Shown one piece after another: positions 29,201 to 37,244 of a DNA stretch of 64,000 bases. The notes under the pieces are model-generated. The model saw only the letters and a list, made by a program, of their open reading frames with translations. It made no database searches and was not told the origin of the DNA. Within the stretch, counting starts at the first letter, position 1, and every line of letters begins with the position of its first letter. Origin of the DNA: UBA6168 sp964423205 (GTDB taxonomy: Bacteria; Bacteroidota; Bacteroidia; Chitinophagales; Saprospiraceae); assembly GCA_964423205.1 (NCBI GenBank), contig CAYRDX010000010.1:1-64000 (forward strand), read 5' to 3'. Made by a program: the position numbers and the translations under genes.

Positions 29201-29263
29201 AAATTACTCATAAAAAGTGCCCCTGGTTCAGGAACTACCATAAGCCTTACGATGCTTGTTTAG
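26201..29263 (+). CDS. Two-component propeller sensor histidine kinase (HisKA_3)
   Basis: 1020 residues. Signal peptide, then about 700 residues of propeller repeats (DGYLWIATGIGLIKFDG, NGQVWLGTGTLGLGLFD, RLWVGYNGDGIDIFDT). A Y_Y_Y-like domain follows at about 690-780, then a membrane helix at about 794-814 (WFYLLISLILILAFYSLYRF). The cytoplasmic part has the HisKA_3 phosphoacceptor H833 in NLHDDIGSSLSNI and a GHKL ATPase (IHNLIKYSG, RDQGVGF, GTGLQSMNARA). Such kinases sense extracellular carbohydrates or other signals. The cognate response regulator starts 58 bp downstream. The flanking secreted proteins are probable targets. Confidence 0.9.
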   Translation: MQFRLTAKILLVFIFHLVLLQPRSQGQERMGSFMAFSWRLGLSAGLNTYVCESSDGYLWIATGIGLIKFDGRNYHSIVAGPGSIPDNLITSIASAANGKSVWIGTLRHGVARYDTESKKFRSYSKLWNFESHTQSVNKILCFENGQVWLGTGTLGLGLFDPEKDTFQFYYPYPMIIYNNEPSQSFDITDMVQDPKDQSKIWVLCNNGIYLFDTNECEFHSYLPAGKTQYALISVDHDRKGGLWIGTWGNSMFHFDINSRKLTQLKNLSCDLQLDEGMLALDVMHMNDSTVLWSCALSGLFCYNPKTRSFRNLSPTGAIPTENGEPIEFNAISRTKNAGIFIGSKGYLFQYHPYLMRLGKTIVPAPKNPFDEIYTGKGVWDSLTKSYLIPAAGPVALLSITKDKLTPASISLDAKGLKELCQLQDGRILALGFEGKVHIYDSEKRKLSPAILQITPDYFGLEIRVDAKGLLWLLTRRNLFRIDSRNVSTIDSFSFLSFHPKVDRPFSTLYLYHLETDSKGNAWVGSNQGIWMAKPGEKQFTLFHPKNGKGEWLKDRLIKSMAIDPKDRLWVGYNGDGIDIFDTKELKPINWPQSSNLQTWQVNDLVATASGNILAPTTEGLLAVNSSSLDWQILGTEDGLNKQFMDRSIWVAPDGMIFINHGTRLNAFPESALQIQHKKLKINIIRVTVNNVEQEPVMFEKAESYLELPYYSNNISLSFAAMHWLYPFKTSYSYRLSTERDSGHWKNISEPTVQLNALQSGNYVIELKATGASSVPSLNKKLFISIMPPIWERSWFYLLISLILILAFYSLYRFRVSQLYQQLLVRDTISRNLHDDIGSSLSNIQILTELTRQNLANKEKAKSFLSRAAEDISRISEALSEIIWNVNPKYDDLQYLFARMKRHAAESFEGKGIQYELLIPEESPKFTMSMEQRRDFYLIYKECIHNLIKYSGTGFAQVHVSLEHKKVSLEVRDQGVGFVKEEVVMGTGLQSMNARAQKWKGKLLIKSAPGSGTTISLTMLV

Positions 29264-29320
29264 AACAGTACCCAATTAAGTAATAGGGTTCAATCATTTC
29301 CTGGCTTACATTTGAAGAAT

Positions 29321-29959
29321 ATGGAACAAGCAAGAATGGTTATATTCGAAGATAATGAGCGGCTTAGGCAGTCGATGGAATTACTGATGGGCAGTGATGA
29401 AGGATTTCTTGTGGTGGGCAGCTATGGCAATTTTGCACAACTGAGTACTGTACTTGCACAACAAAAACCGGACATTGCAATGGTCGATATTGATATGCCA
29501 GAAATGTCTGGAATAGAAGCAGTTAAGGTGATTAAAGAAATCTGCCCCAATTGCCGGGTTCTGATGTTCACGGTGTTTGACGATGACGACCGCATTTTTC
29601 AAAGCATTTGCAATGGAGCAGATGGCTACATCCTGAAAAATACTTCTCCCGTTAGAATAGTGCAGGCCTTACAAGAACTCTCTGGCGGCGGTACTCCTAT
29701 GAGTCCCTTTATTGCTCATAGGATTTTCCAACATTTCAGAAAAAGCAGTACCACATCCGACTATAATCTTACAGCAAGAGAACAGGAAATACTGAAACTT
29801 TTGGTTAAAGGGAACAGCTACAAAATGATAGCAGCCGCCTGCTTTATCTCCCTTGATACTGTCAAAAAGCATCTGAAAAATATTTACGTCAAACTCCATG
29901 TCAGCTGCGGCACTGAAGCTGTCGCAAAAGCGCTGAAAGACAAGATTATTTCCATTTAA
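29321..29959 (+). CDS. NarL/LuxR-type response regulator
   Basis: 212 residues from ATG 29321 (a TTG at 29312 is less likely). Receiver domain with acidic pocket VIFEDN and phosphoacceptor D56 in IAMVDIDMPEMSG; then LMFTVFDDDD and ADGYILKN. A C-terminal LuxR HTH is at about 140-205 (LTAREQEILKLLVKGNSYKMI, DTVKKHLKNIYVKL). It follows the propeller kinase and should be its partner. Its likely targets are the secreted-protein genes on both sides; this is inferred from position. Confidence 0.9.
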   Translation: MEQARMVIFEDNERLRQSMELLMGSDEGFLVVGSYGNFAQLSTVLAQQKPDIAMVDIDMPEMSGIEAVKVIKEICPNCRVLMFTVFDDDDRIFQSICNGADGYILKNTSPVRIVQALQELSGGGTPMSPFIAHRIFQHFRKSSTTSDYNLTAREQEILKLLVKGNSYKMIAAACFISLDTVKKHLKNIYVKLHVSCGTEAVAKALKDKIISI

Positions 29960-30282
29960 CTATTGTTCACAGTACCCGAAAAGGTAATTGCGGGGTCGGC
30001 TTTTCCAAATGTATCTTTGATTTATCAAACCCGTGTAACGGGCAGTTCAATTTTCAACATCTTTTATTGCAAACGAAAAAGACCAATCTGGCCAATGGCA
30101 TAGAATAGGAGTGCTTTTGTTTGCCTGACAAAACCTGCAAATATTTATCCGCTGAAAAAATTGCCACAATCCATCACGTGAATTTAGCTTTTTGTTCATA
30201 GAGCTTTAAGTGTGCTCTCTTCCCGATAATCTGACAGCTAACTATCGTAACTATTTTCTTAATTCATAAAACTTGGATTATT
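29960..30282. other. 323-bp gap, nothing recognised
   Basis: No gene, RNA or repeat is evident. A short CCCGTGTAACGGG near 30030 is a weak inverted repeat. The promoter of the next gene is probably in the AT-rich 3' part, but I cannot place it. Confidence 0.3.
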
Positions 30283-31167
30283 ATGAAAAGTGCTTCAATT
30301 TCATTAGTCAAACCCTTTCTGCTTTTATTTTTAGTACACTTCTTGGCCCCCCAGGTTGTGGTCGCTACTCCTGTACAGATCACCATGATAACTGGGGGTG
30401 ATGATTTGCGCGGCAGTGGCAACCAAGCTTACATCACGATCAACTACGCAGATGGGACTACTTCGCATGAATATCCTCTGGGTGGCGGTTTTGCCAGAAA
30501 TTATACTGTGACGAAATCAATACATTTGCTAAAGAATATCACCTCTTTGACGGAAATAAAGAATGTTGTGCTTCGCCATGATGGCTCTCCACGTACTGGT
30601 TTCCCGGCTGATACCTACGACAACTGGGATTTAAAAACATTGAAAATCTCATTGACAATTGGTTCCCGTAGTGAAATGCTCATTGACGAAACAGGCAACC
30701 CCTTGGTTCGCTTTACCGGACAATTGCGCAACATGACCTTCACCCCAAAGTCAGGTGCAAGTTCAGTTCCACCCAAAACCTCCACTTTAAAGGTTTTTTT
30801 GACAACCGGTTCCGATGACCTGCGTGGTGGAAACAGTGCTTATTTGACGGTCAATTATACGAATGGGACAAGTTCGCCTGAATTTAATTTGGGCGGCGGC
30901 TTTGGTCAAAACTCTTTGAAAACAGTGCCAATCAACCTCGGCAATGCTTTGGCCGATGTGTCTGAAATTAAAAGCATCACAGTTCGCCACGACGGCAGTC
31001 CCCGGGCAGGCCAACCTTTCGATACTTATGACAACTGGGATATGCAATCGATACGGATTGCTCTTGTTTTCACGACAGGGGTGGAACGAAATGTAATCAA
31101 CAAAAACGGCAATCCATTAGTAAGGTACACAGGTCAATTGCGCACAAGTAACTGGCTAAGGGAATGA
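30283..31167 (+). CDS. Secreted protein of two tandem TGxDDLRGG domains
   Basis: 294 residues. Signal peptide to about residue 28. Domain copies at about 32-153 and 168-290 share TGGDDLRG or TGSDDLRGG, -Y-T-NY--GT, LGGGF, IK-V-LRHDGSPR, TYDNWD and GNPLVR-TGQLR. The same domain ends the papain-like protein at 23180. I do not know its name; the order DDLRG ... DNWD resembles a Ca-binding or lipid-binding beta-sandwich such as PLAT, but that is a guess. Downstream of the response regulator, it may be under its control. Confidence 0.7.
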   Translation: MKSASISLVKPFLLLFLVHFLAPQVVVATPVQITMITGGDDLRGSGNQAYITINYADGTTSHEYPLGGGFARNYTVTKSIHLLKNITSLTEIKNVVLRHDGSPRTGFPADTYDNWDLKTLKISLTIGSRSEMLIDETGNPLVRFTGQLRNMTFTPKSGASSVPPKTSTLKVFLTTGSDDLRGGNSAYLTVNYTNGTSSPEFNLGGGFGQNSLKTVPINLGNALADVSEIKSITVRHDGSPRAGQPFDTYDNWDMQSIRIALVFTTGVERNVINKNGNPLVRYTGQLRTSNWLRE

Positions 31168-31250
31168 TTCCCAGTTAGGGTTCTACTGTCTGGCCGTGGT
31201 ATTACACCGTGAGTCTCAAAAATTCAGGATTGGGCTTAGCTCCTAACCGC

Positions 31251-31294
31251 AATGCAGCACCCTGCCGGTAAAATCTGAAATAGGGTGCTGCATT
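31251..31294. terminator. Perfect 13-bp inverted repeat hairpin, no T-run
   Basis: AATGCAGCACCCT (31251-31263) pairs perfectly with AGGGTGCTGCATT (31282-31294) around an 18-base loop. It starts 84 bp after the stop at 31167 in the 450-bp gap 31168-31617. No T-run follows on either strand, so termination or mRNA stabilisation is uncertain. I see nothing else in this gap. Confidence 0.4.
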
Positions 31295-31617
31295 ACGGTC
31301 ATCAGGAGGTCTATTAGGTTACCACTACCCAACTCGAAGAGTTTTTGACCAATGGAGCGGAGGGTCTGTGACCTATAGTCTTCGACCTTGCTAAGGTAAA
31401 AGAGGCTGCGCTTGTAGATAAATACTTTAGCGCCACATTTTTTGAAAATTGACTACTTAATCCCTGTATTTACTGGGGTGATGTGTCGAAGGTTGCTTTA
31501 AAAGTGTCAAAGTTAAATCATTACCAATCGCGTACTCGATAATTCACCCCAAAAAACCAGTATATCAAACTATTTTTTTCGGAACACCGGATACCCGCTT
31601 AACACAAATCTGCAATT

Positions 31618-32481
31618 ATGACCAATCCACAAAGGCCCTTCGTCTGGATTTTCATTAGTATTTCCTTCACCTTATTTCCCCTAATAGGCGTAAGCCAGGG
31701 CACACCCGATAGTCGTATTTGTAATTGCTTTGCAGAACCGGTACCAGCAAACTTTATGAATGGCACAAAAGCCGTCTATGGAACTGTAGGTATTTTTCTA
31801 AGCTCCGATACAGAATTGCCCCCAAAACAATCTGAGCCCGTAAGATTTACTGTTCCGCTAATCCGGTCGAAACAAGGTTGCCAGTCGTGGTACAGTATCT
31901 TCATTACTGACGAATTAAACAGGAAAGTATTTGAGTCAGCCGGTACCAGCAATGAAATAAGCTATTCATTCCCCGATTGTGAAAGGACTTATCACGTTGT
32001 ACTGATGGCTTATAGTAAATCAGCAAATAGTGGTGATGGGAATTGCTCAAGGAGGCTAAACTTCAGGGTTAAACCAAAATGCAATTCCAAAATATGCGAC
32101 TGCTCACCAGATAGTAAAAGTGCTCCTTATTCAATCAATGCTGAAGTGAAATGCCTTGGCAGGGAATTAAACCTTTACAAACATGTCTTAAAATTTGGTA
32201 TAACCAATAAGTCTGATTGCCTGCTAAGCATCCATTCGATATCAATGATGAATCAAACTATTGAAGTCCCTTCTAACAGCATTGGGCCAAAAGGCAATCT
32301 TACCGGCTTATCTTTGGGGTTTAATGTAAATCCTGAGCATACGCTGCAAACTTTTGACGTAAAGGTAAATACAGTTATTTTGTATAGCCTCAATGGAAGA
32401 AAATGCACAGAACAAATTGATTTGAAATATGCGGGATGCATCACTCCCGTCAGTCCACTCCCCGCCCAAAGAAGAAATTAA
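31618..32481 (+). CDS. Cysteine-rich secreted protein, possibly two related halves
   Basis: 287 residues, signal peptide to about residue 27. Two segments begin alike: SRICNCFAEPVP (about 32-43) and SKICDCSPDSKSAP (about 157-170), each followed by beta-rich sequence with further cysteines, so a duplicated small domain is likely. Disulfides suit an exported protein. No catalytic motif is seen and no family is recognised. It is the last gene of the secreted cluster on the plus strand. Confidence 0.6.
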   Translation: MTNPQRPFVWIFISISFTLFPLIGVSQGTPDSRICNCFAEPVPANFMNGTKAVYGTVGIFLSSDTELPPKQSEPVRFTVPLIRSKQGCQSWYSIFITDELNRKVFESAGTSNEISYSFPDCERTYHVVLMAYSKSANSGDGNCSRRLNFRVKPKCNSKICDCSPDSKSAPYSINAEVKCLGRELNLYKHVLKFGITNKSDCLLSIHSISMMNQTIEVPSNSIGPKGNLTGLSLGFNVNPEHTLQTFDVKVNTVILYSLNGRKCTEQIDLKYAGCITPVSPLPAQRRN

Positions 32482-32620
32482 TCTCTTGTTAGTTTGTATG
32501 ATTATGTTGAGTCTGTTGGAACTCTATCTTTGGTACTATGTGATGTCAAGTGGGTAAAAGAAAACATTGCAAATGCTGAGTCAAAAATCAGAAAACGCAA
32601 GAGCTGACTGACTTTTAAGG

Positions 32621-32672
32621 AAAAAAATTGCCACCAAACACAAATACCTGATTCGTGAAATGGTGGCAATTT
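32621..32672 (-). terminator. Rho-independent terminator of nrfA
   Basis: On the minus strand the arms AAATTGCCACCA and TGGTGGCAATTT (32625-32636 and 32661-32672) form a 12-bp stem followed by a T-run (A at 32621-32627 on plus). It lies 48 bp after the nrfA stop. Confidence 0.75.
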
Positions 32673-32719
32673 CATTATGTGGAATTGCTTCCGCTATTCA
32701 ATGTTTACTGCTGCCTGTA

Positions 32720-34210
32720 CTACTGCTTAGCCATCCTTGCTGCAGCCTCAGCATTCCACTTCGGAACCAGATCATCGAGAAATTTTTGTTTTTCAGCTTT
32801 CAATGATTGCATATCCAGTCCAACAAGGCGCTGTGCATCGGCTTTTGTTTTAATGTTTGGGTAAGGCACATCTCCCTTGAAGCCTTTTGAAGTCAGCAAT
32901 TTTGCCAGTTTTATACGGGCTTCCTGTGTATATGCGATGCCCTGACTGATTACCCTTCCACTTTCGACAGGCGCATGGAAGGAGTTACCGTGACCACAGG
33001 CCACATAGTCCCATCTCCACTGCCCTTTCCTGATGTCCTGAAGAATAGCAGCCATTTCGGCCTCCGTCGCACCCAAATCCCAGCACTGCTTCGCTTCGAA
33101 GTGAGCCCTGACCAGCAGTTCTTCCAGTTTGTCCTGATTTTCCTTGAGTTTGTCCTGGCGGTCGTACACATTTTTCAGAAGCATTTCAGTTTCAGCTTTA
33201 TGGCAAACCTGGCAGGAATTTGATGGACTCTTTAGCGGCGACATGATGTGGTGGTTGGTGAATTTCTGGCCACCTTCTGTTTTATACGGCATGTGGCAGT
33301 CAGCGCAGGATACTCCTCTTTCAGCGTGTATGCCAGTGTTGAACACTTCAAATTCGGTGTGCTGGGCTTTAATCATCGGGGCCTTGCTGATGGCATGAGT
33401 CCAGTCAGAGAACTGAATGTCGTCGTAGAATTTTTCCATCTGTTCCACCGTGAAGCCGTTGTCCCATGGGAATGTGAGGTACTTGATGCCTTCTTTGCCG
33501 GGTATTTTGTCGTTGAAATAATATTCCACATGGCATTGAGCACACACCAATGAACGCATTTCGTTGCGGGTGGCTTTTGAAATGTCTTTACCCATGCGCT
33601 GATAAGCTTCAACGAGGGCAGGCCGTGTGATTTTCAGATTCATGGATTTGGCATCATGACAGTCAGCACAACCAATGGAATTAGTGACTTCATGGCCTTT
33701 TGAAGCCCATTTACCTTTGTAAAACTCATCCACACCCATTTGATTCATCAGTCTCGGAACATCGGTTGACTTACAGGTCCAACAGGTGGATGGCATGGGA
33801 CCGTCCTCTGCATTCAATGGGCCACCTGTCCTCAATGTATTACGTGTATCTTCCACTGCATAAAAGTGTCCCCTTCCCTGATTATAGTCTCTGGCAAAAC
33901 CAAACCCGGCGAATAGTACAACAAGCCTGGGGTTCATTTCCAGCATGTCGGTTTTGGCGTTGGTGAGGTGTTTGGAAGCGAATGTAGTATCGGCACTAGC
34001 GTAATACGATTCAAATTCTCTGGGATAAACCTGTCCCCAAACTTCATTTCTCGATTCAAATTCATCTATCGTCACCGGAGGCGAGTAGGCGTATTTAGCT
34101 TCAGCCTTGCGTTCCACTATCGATGAAATCACGATACCCAGTATGAAAACGAGTATTAAGGATGTTGAAAACATCATCCAATTCATCCATGGTTTTCTTC
34201 TCTTTGTCAT
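32720..34210 (-). CDS. nrfA: Ammonia-forming cytochrome c nitrite reductase, catalytic subunit NrfA
   Basis: About 496 residues from the ATG at 34210; a TTG at 34219 would add three residues. An N-terminal membrane anchor or signal (MFSTSLILVFILGIVISS) precedes five haem motifs: CWTCK (active-site haem with lysine ligand), CADCH, CAQCH, CADCH and CQVCH. NrfA reduces nitrite to ammonium with six electrons in the periplasm. It lies downstream of nrfH on the same strand with 5 bp between. A terminator follows at 32621-32672. The full haem set suggests function. Confidence 0.95.
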   Translation of the reverse strand: MTKRRKPWMNWMMFSTSLILVFILGIVISSIVERKAEAKYAYSPPVTIDEFESRNEVWGQVYPREFESYYASADTTFASKHLTNAKTDMLEMNPRLVVLFAGFGFARDYNQGRGHFYAVEDTRNTLRTGGPLNAEDGPMPSTCWTCKSTDVPRLMNQMGVDEFYKGKWASKGHEVTNSIGCADCHDAKSMNLKITRPALVEAYQRMGKDISKATRNEMRSLVCAQCHVEYYFNDKIPGKEGIKYLTFPWDNGFTVEQMEKFYDDIQFSDWTHAISKAPMIKAQHTEFEVFNTGIHAERGVSCADCHMPYKTEGGQKFTNHHIMSPLKSPSNSCQVCHKAETEMLLKNVYDRQDKLKENQDKLEELLVRAHFEAKQCWDLGATEAEMAAILQDIRKGQWRWDYVACGHGNSFHAPVESGRVISQGIAYTQEARIKLAKLLTSKGFKGDVPYPNIKTKADAQRLVGLDMQSLKAEKQKFLDDLVPKWNAEAAARMAKQ

Positions 34211-34215
34211 TGCTT

Positions 34216-34818
34216 TCAATTTTTATCGTTGTTGATTTTAGTGTATTCTTTTAACCAGTCAGGCAAAGTGTTTTGATGCTCCATTGGCACCTTACCGTAG
34301 TATTTTACTGTGGAAAGGCTGTTGGATTTTCCATGTGGAACTTCCTGGTGACAAGACCAGCATTTCCTTTCGGTGCGGTCTTCCTTGTGGTCAGAAATCA
34401 GGTTAGACAACCTACCGTCGGTAACCTGGTCTTCATGGCAGCGCACGCAATTTTGTTGCACAACAGCTATTCCTGCTTCTTTCATCCTGATAACTTCGGG
34501 TTCATTGCGGAGCAAGAAAGCTGTAGAATGATTAAAGCCATCTTTTGCTTTAAAAGCGTACTTTTTAAGAAAGTTCTCCTGGGGTACATGGCAATCATTG
34601 CAATTAGCCCATTCCCGATGTGAACTGTTTTGCCAGGTAGCAAACTGAGGAGTCATGACGTGGCAATTGACGCAGGTTTTAGGGTCTTCAGACAAATAAG
34701 ACACAGCTTTTGACTCTATGAGCAGGTAAAAAAACAATCCAACCAAAGCACCGGAGATAATTAATCCCGGGACGAGCCATTCTTGTGGTGGAATCAGAAA
34801 TCGAATCAGTTTAGTCAT
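34216..34818 (-). CDS. nrfH: Cytochrome c nitrite reductase small subunit NrfH
   Basis: 200 residues: a membrane anchor (LVPGLIISGALVGLFFYLLI) then four CxxCH haem motifs, CVNCH, CNDCH, CVRCH and CWSCH. NrfH of the NapC/NirT family takes electrons from the quinol pool and passes them to NrfA. Its stop (TGA at 34216-34218) is 5 bp before the nrfA ATG, so they are one operon. A possible promoter box is 38 bp upstream. Confidence 0.93.
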   Translation of the reverse strand: MTKLIRFLIPPQEWLVPGLIISGALVGLFFYLLIESKAVSYLSEDPKTCVNCHVMTPQFATWQNSSHREWANCNDCHVPQENFLKKYAFKAKDGFNHSTAFLLRNEPEVIRMKEAGIAVVQQNCVRCHEDQVTDGRLSNLISDHKEDRTERKCWSCHQEVPHGKSNSLSTVKYYGKVPMEHQNTLPDWLKEYTKINNDKN

Positions 34819-34855
34819 GTGCTTTATATTTCAGACATAGTTGTCTTTTATGGCG

Positions 34856-34863
34856 CAAAGATT
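34856..34863 (-). promoter_or_regulatory. Possible -7 box of nrfHA
   Basis: AATCTTTG on the minus strand, followed by CGCC, one base off TAnnTTTG and 38 bp upstream of the nrfH start. The rest of the 395-bp divergent gap to 35214 shows no clear Fnr or nitrite-regulator site. Confidence 0.3.
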
Positions 34864-35213
34864 TTGAAAGGGCGAAAAAATCAAACAAAGAATTGACAGG
34901 AAAAGAGGTGACTTTTATCAGGTTAAAAAATTTAATTTGGAATACATACAAAGAATTACGAATTGCCGAAAGTAAATTGCACCACATCACTTATTGATGC
35001 CCAAATATTTGTATACGCACTTAAATACAAAATCAGACTAAAGGCCAATCCCAACACAGTTCATTAGGGATATTAGCCCCTTTTCATACCTGCAAATCAC
35101 ACTCAATGGAGCATATTTATGTCTGTTTTTAAAAAATGATAATATTGACTGACCATTAGAATCGTGTCTATGATAAATTGGCTCAGGTTTTACCACCTTT
35201 ATACTTCTGCGGC

Positions 35214-37226
35214 ATGAAAAAAAGTTTTTTATTATTCCTGGTACTATCCTCCTTCTGCTCTTGCACATCTATTTCGCCTAAAATAATTCAGGTAAAATCA
35301 CCTGATGGCGACATTGTGCTGAGTTTTGATAACAGGGAAAAACGGATGGTTTATTCCGTCAATTTCAAAGGCAAGGAAATTATCAGTCCTTCCCTTCTTG
35401 GTTTTGACCTTGAGCATCAAAAAAGCCTTCAGGATTCTTTGGTCATCGTTGAATACAAAACAAGTAGTTATGACCAAACATGGGAACAGCCCTGGGGAGA
35501 GGAGCGGTATATCAATGAGCAATATAATGAAATCAAACTCCTTCTGGCTGAACAAGGAATTAGTGCCCGAAAGATTGAATTGGTTTTCCGGGTTTTTGAC
35601 GATGGTGTAGGTTTCAGGTTCTTCTTCCCGGAACAGGAGCATCTTTCAGATTTTGTCATTCTGGCAGAAAATACTGAATTCAACTTTACCGCCAACCACA
35701 AGGCCTGGTGGATTAAAGCGTTTCAACCCGAACGGTATGAATATCTGTACCGTAGCAGCGGATTAAATGAAATCGATAGTTTTGCGCACACACCTTTAAC
35801 CATGGAGACCGCTGACGGTCTTTATTTAAGCATTCATGAAGCTGAATTAACCGATTATGCTTCAATGACATTAAAACCTTCAGGACAAAACGGCCTGCAA
35901 AGTGAACTTACTCCGCTTTCCGATGGCACTAAAGTCAAAATTTCCACTCCCTGCCAAACACCATGGAGAACCATTCAGATAGCTGAAAAACCGGGTGATT
36001 TGATAACTTCCTATCTCTCTCTGAACCTAAATCCACCCAACCAATTGGGAGATGTCACCTGGATAAAACCTCAGAAGTATATTGGAATTTGGTGGGGCAT
36101 GCACATTGGATTGTGGACTTTTTGGTACAGTGACAAACATGGGGCGACCACAGAAAGGGCAAAACAATACATTGATTTTGCGGCGGAAAATGGATTCGGG
36201 GAAATACTGGTGGAAGGCTGGAATACTGGCTGGCGGGCTGGACCTGATTGGTACCTCGACGACGGTGCCAATATCAATCACACCCAAACTACAACTGATT
36301 ACGACATCAATGCTGTTCAGAATTATGCTCAATCCAGAGGAGTAAGCCTTCAGATGTATTATGAGACTATGGCCAATACCAGAAATTTCCTCAGTCAAAT
36401 TGACAGTGCTTTTGCAATGGCAAAACGATTGGGCATTCATACCGCGAAAATCGGACAAGTTGGGAGCAGAATGGATTTGAAAGAATACCATCACAGCCAG
36501 TATGGTGTCCAATATTACCGCGAAGTGCCCAGGAAGGCAGCGGAATATCAGATTGCAGTCAATTTTCATGAGCCTATAAAAGATACCGGAGAACGAAGAA
36601 CTTTCCCCAATATGCTCACCAGAGAAGGTTCCCGCGGCACCGAGTATGATGCCTGGAGTGGTGATGGAGGCAATCCCCCTGAACATACCTGCATTCTTCC
36701 GTTTACCCGGCTGTTATCAGGGCCTATGGATTTTACTCCGGGCATCTTTGAGATGGACATTCCTGGTAGACCTAAAAACCATGTCAATACTACCCTTGCC
36801 AAGCAACTGGCTCTGTACGTTGTTATTTACAGCCCCCTGCAAATGGCTGCTGACCTGATCGAAAACTATCGCAATCAACCGGCCCTGCAGTTTATTAAAG
36901 AAGTACCTGTCGATTGGGAAACCACTAAAGTATTGGATGCCAAAATAGGAGACTTTATCATCACAGCCAGAAAAGACAGAAACTCTGAGGACTGGTATGT
37001 TGGTGGCATCACCGATGAATTCGCCAGAAATATCGCAATCAAACTGGATTTTTTGCCTAAGGACAAACCATACAAGGCTCATATCTACCGGGACGGGCCT
37101 GATGCTGATTACCAGACAAATCCCAAGGCCATCAAAATAGATTCAATAAGTGTAAGTTATCGGGACTCTTTGCCAGTTAAAATGGCTAGAGGAGGAGGTT
37201 TTGCCATAAGATTTGAAGCTGAATAG
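35214..37226 (+). CDS. GH97 family alpha-glucosidase/galactosidase lipoprotein (inverting-type residues)
   Basis: 670 residues from ATG 35214; the earlier ATG (35178) would put 12 odd residues before the signal. Lipobox LSSFCSC suggests outer-membrane anchoring. The GH97 N-terminal beta-supersandwich starts with IQVKSPDGDIVLSF. The catalytic barrel includes FGEILVEGWNTGW, NFHEPIKDTGERRTFPN, MLTREGSRGTEYDAW and GNPPEHTCILPFTRLLSGP. The glutamates in HEP, RGTE and PPEH correspond to the Ca/acid-base set of inverting SusB-like members. Family members act on alpha-glucosides or alpha-galactosides. Convergent with the ChbG gene. Confidence 0.9.
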   Translation: MKKSFLLFLVLSSFCSCTSISPKIIQVKSPDGDIVLSFDNREKRMVYSVNFKGKEIISPSLLGFDLEHQKSLQDSLVIVEYKTSSYDQTWEQPWGEERYINEQYNEIKLLLAEQGISARKIELVFRVFDDGVGFRFFFPEQEHLSDFVILAENTEFNFTANHKAWWIKAFQPERYEYLYRSSGLNEIDSFAHTPLTMETADGLYLSIHEAELTDYASMTLKPSGQNGLQSELTPLSDGTKVKISTPCQTPWRTIQIAEKPGDLITSYLSLNLNPPNQLGDVTWIKPQKYIGIWWGMHIGLWTFWYSDKHGATTERAKQYIDFAAENGFGEILVEGWNTGWRAGPDWYLDDGANINHTQTTTDYDINAVQNYAQSRGVSLQMYYETMANTRNFLSQIDSAFAMAKRLGIHTAKIGQVGSRMDLKEYHHSQYGVQYYREVPRKAAEYQIAVNFHEPIKDTGERRTFPNMLTREGSRGTEYDAWSGDGGNPPEHTCILPFTRLLSGPMDFTPGIFEMDIPGRPKNHVNTTLAKQLALYVVIYSPLQMAADLIENYRNQPALQFIKEVPVDWETTKVLDAKIGDFIITARKDRNSEDWYVGGITDEFARNIAIKLDFLPKDKPYKAHIYRDGPDADYQTNPKAIKIDSISVSYRDSLPVKMARGGGFAIRFEAE

Positions 37227-37244
37227 TCCTTTGCTTATGAAACT

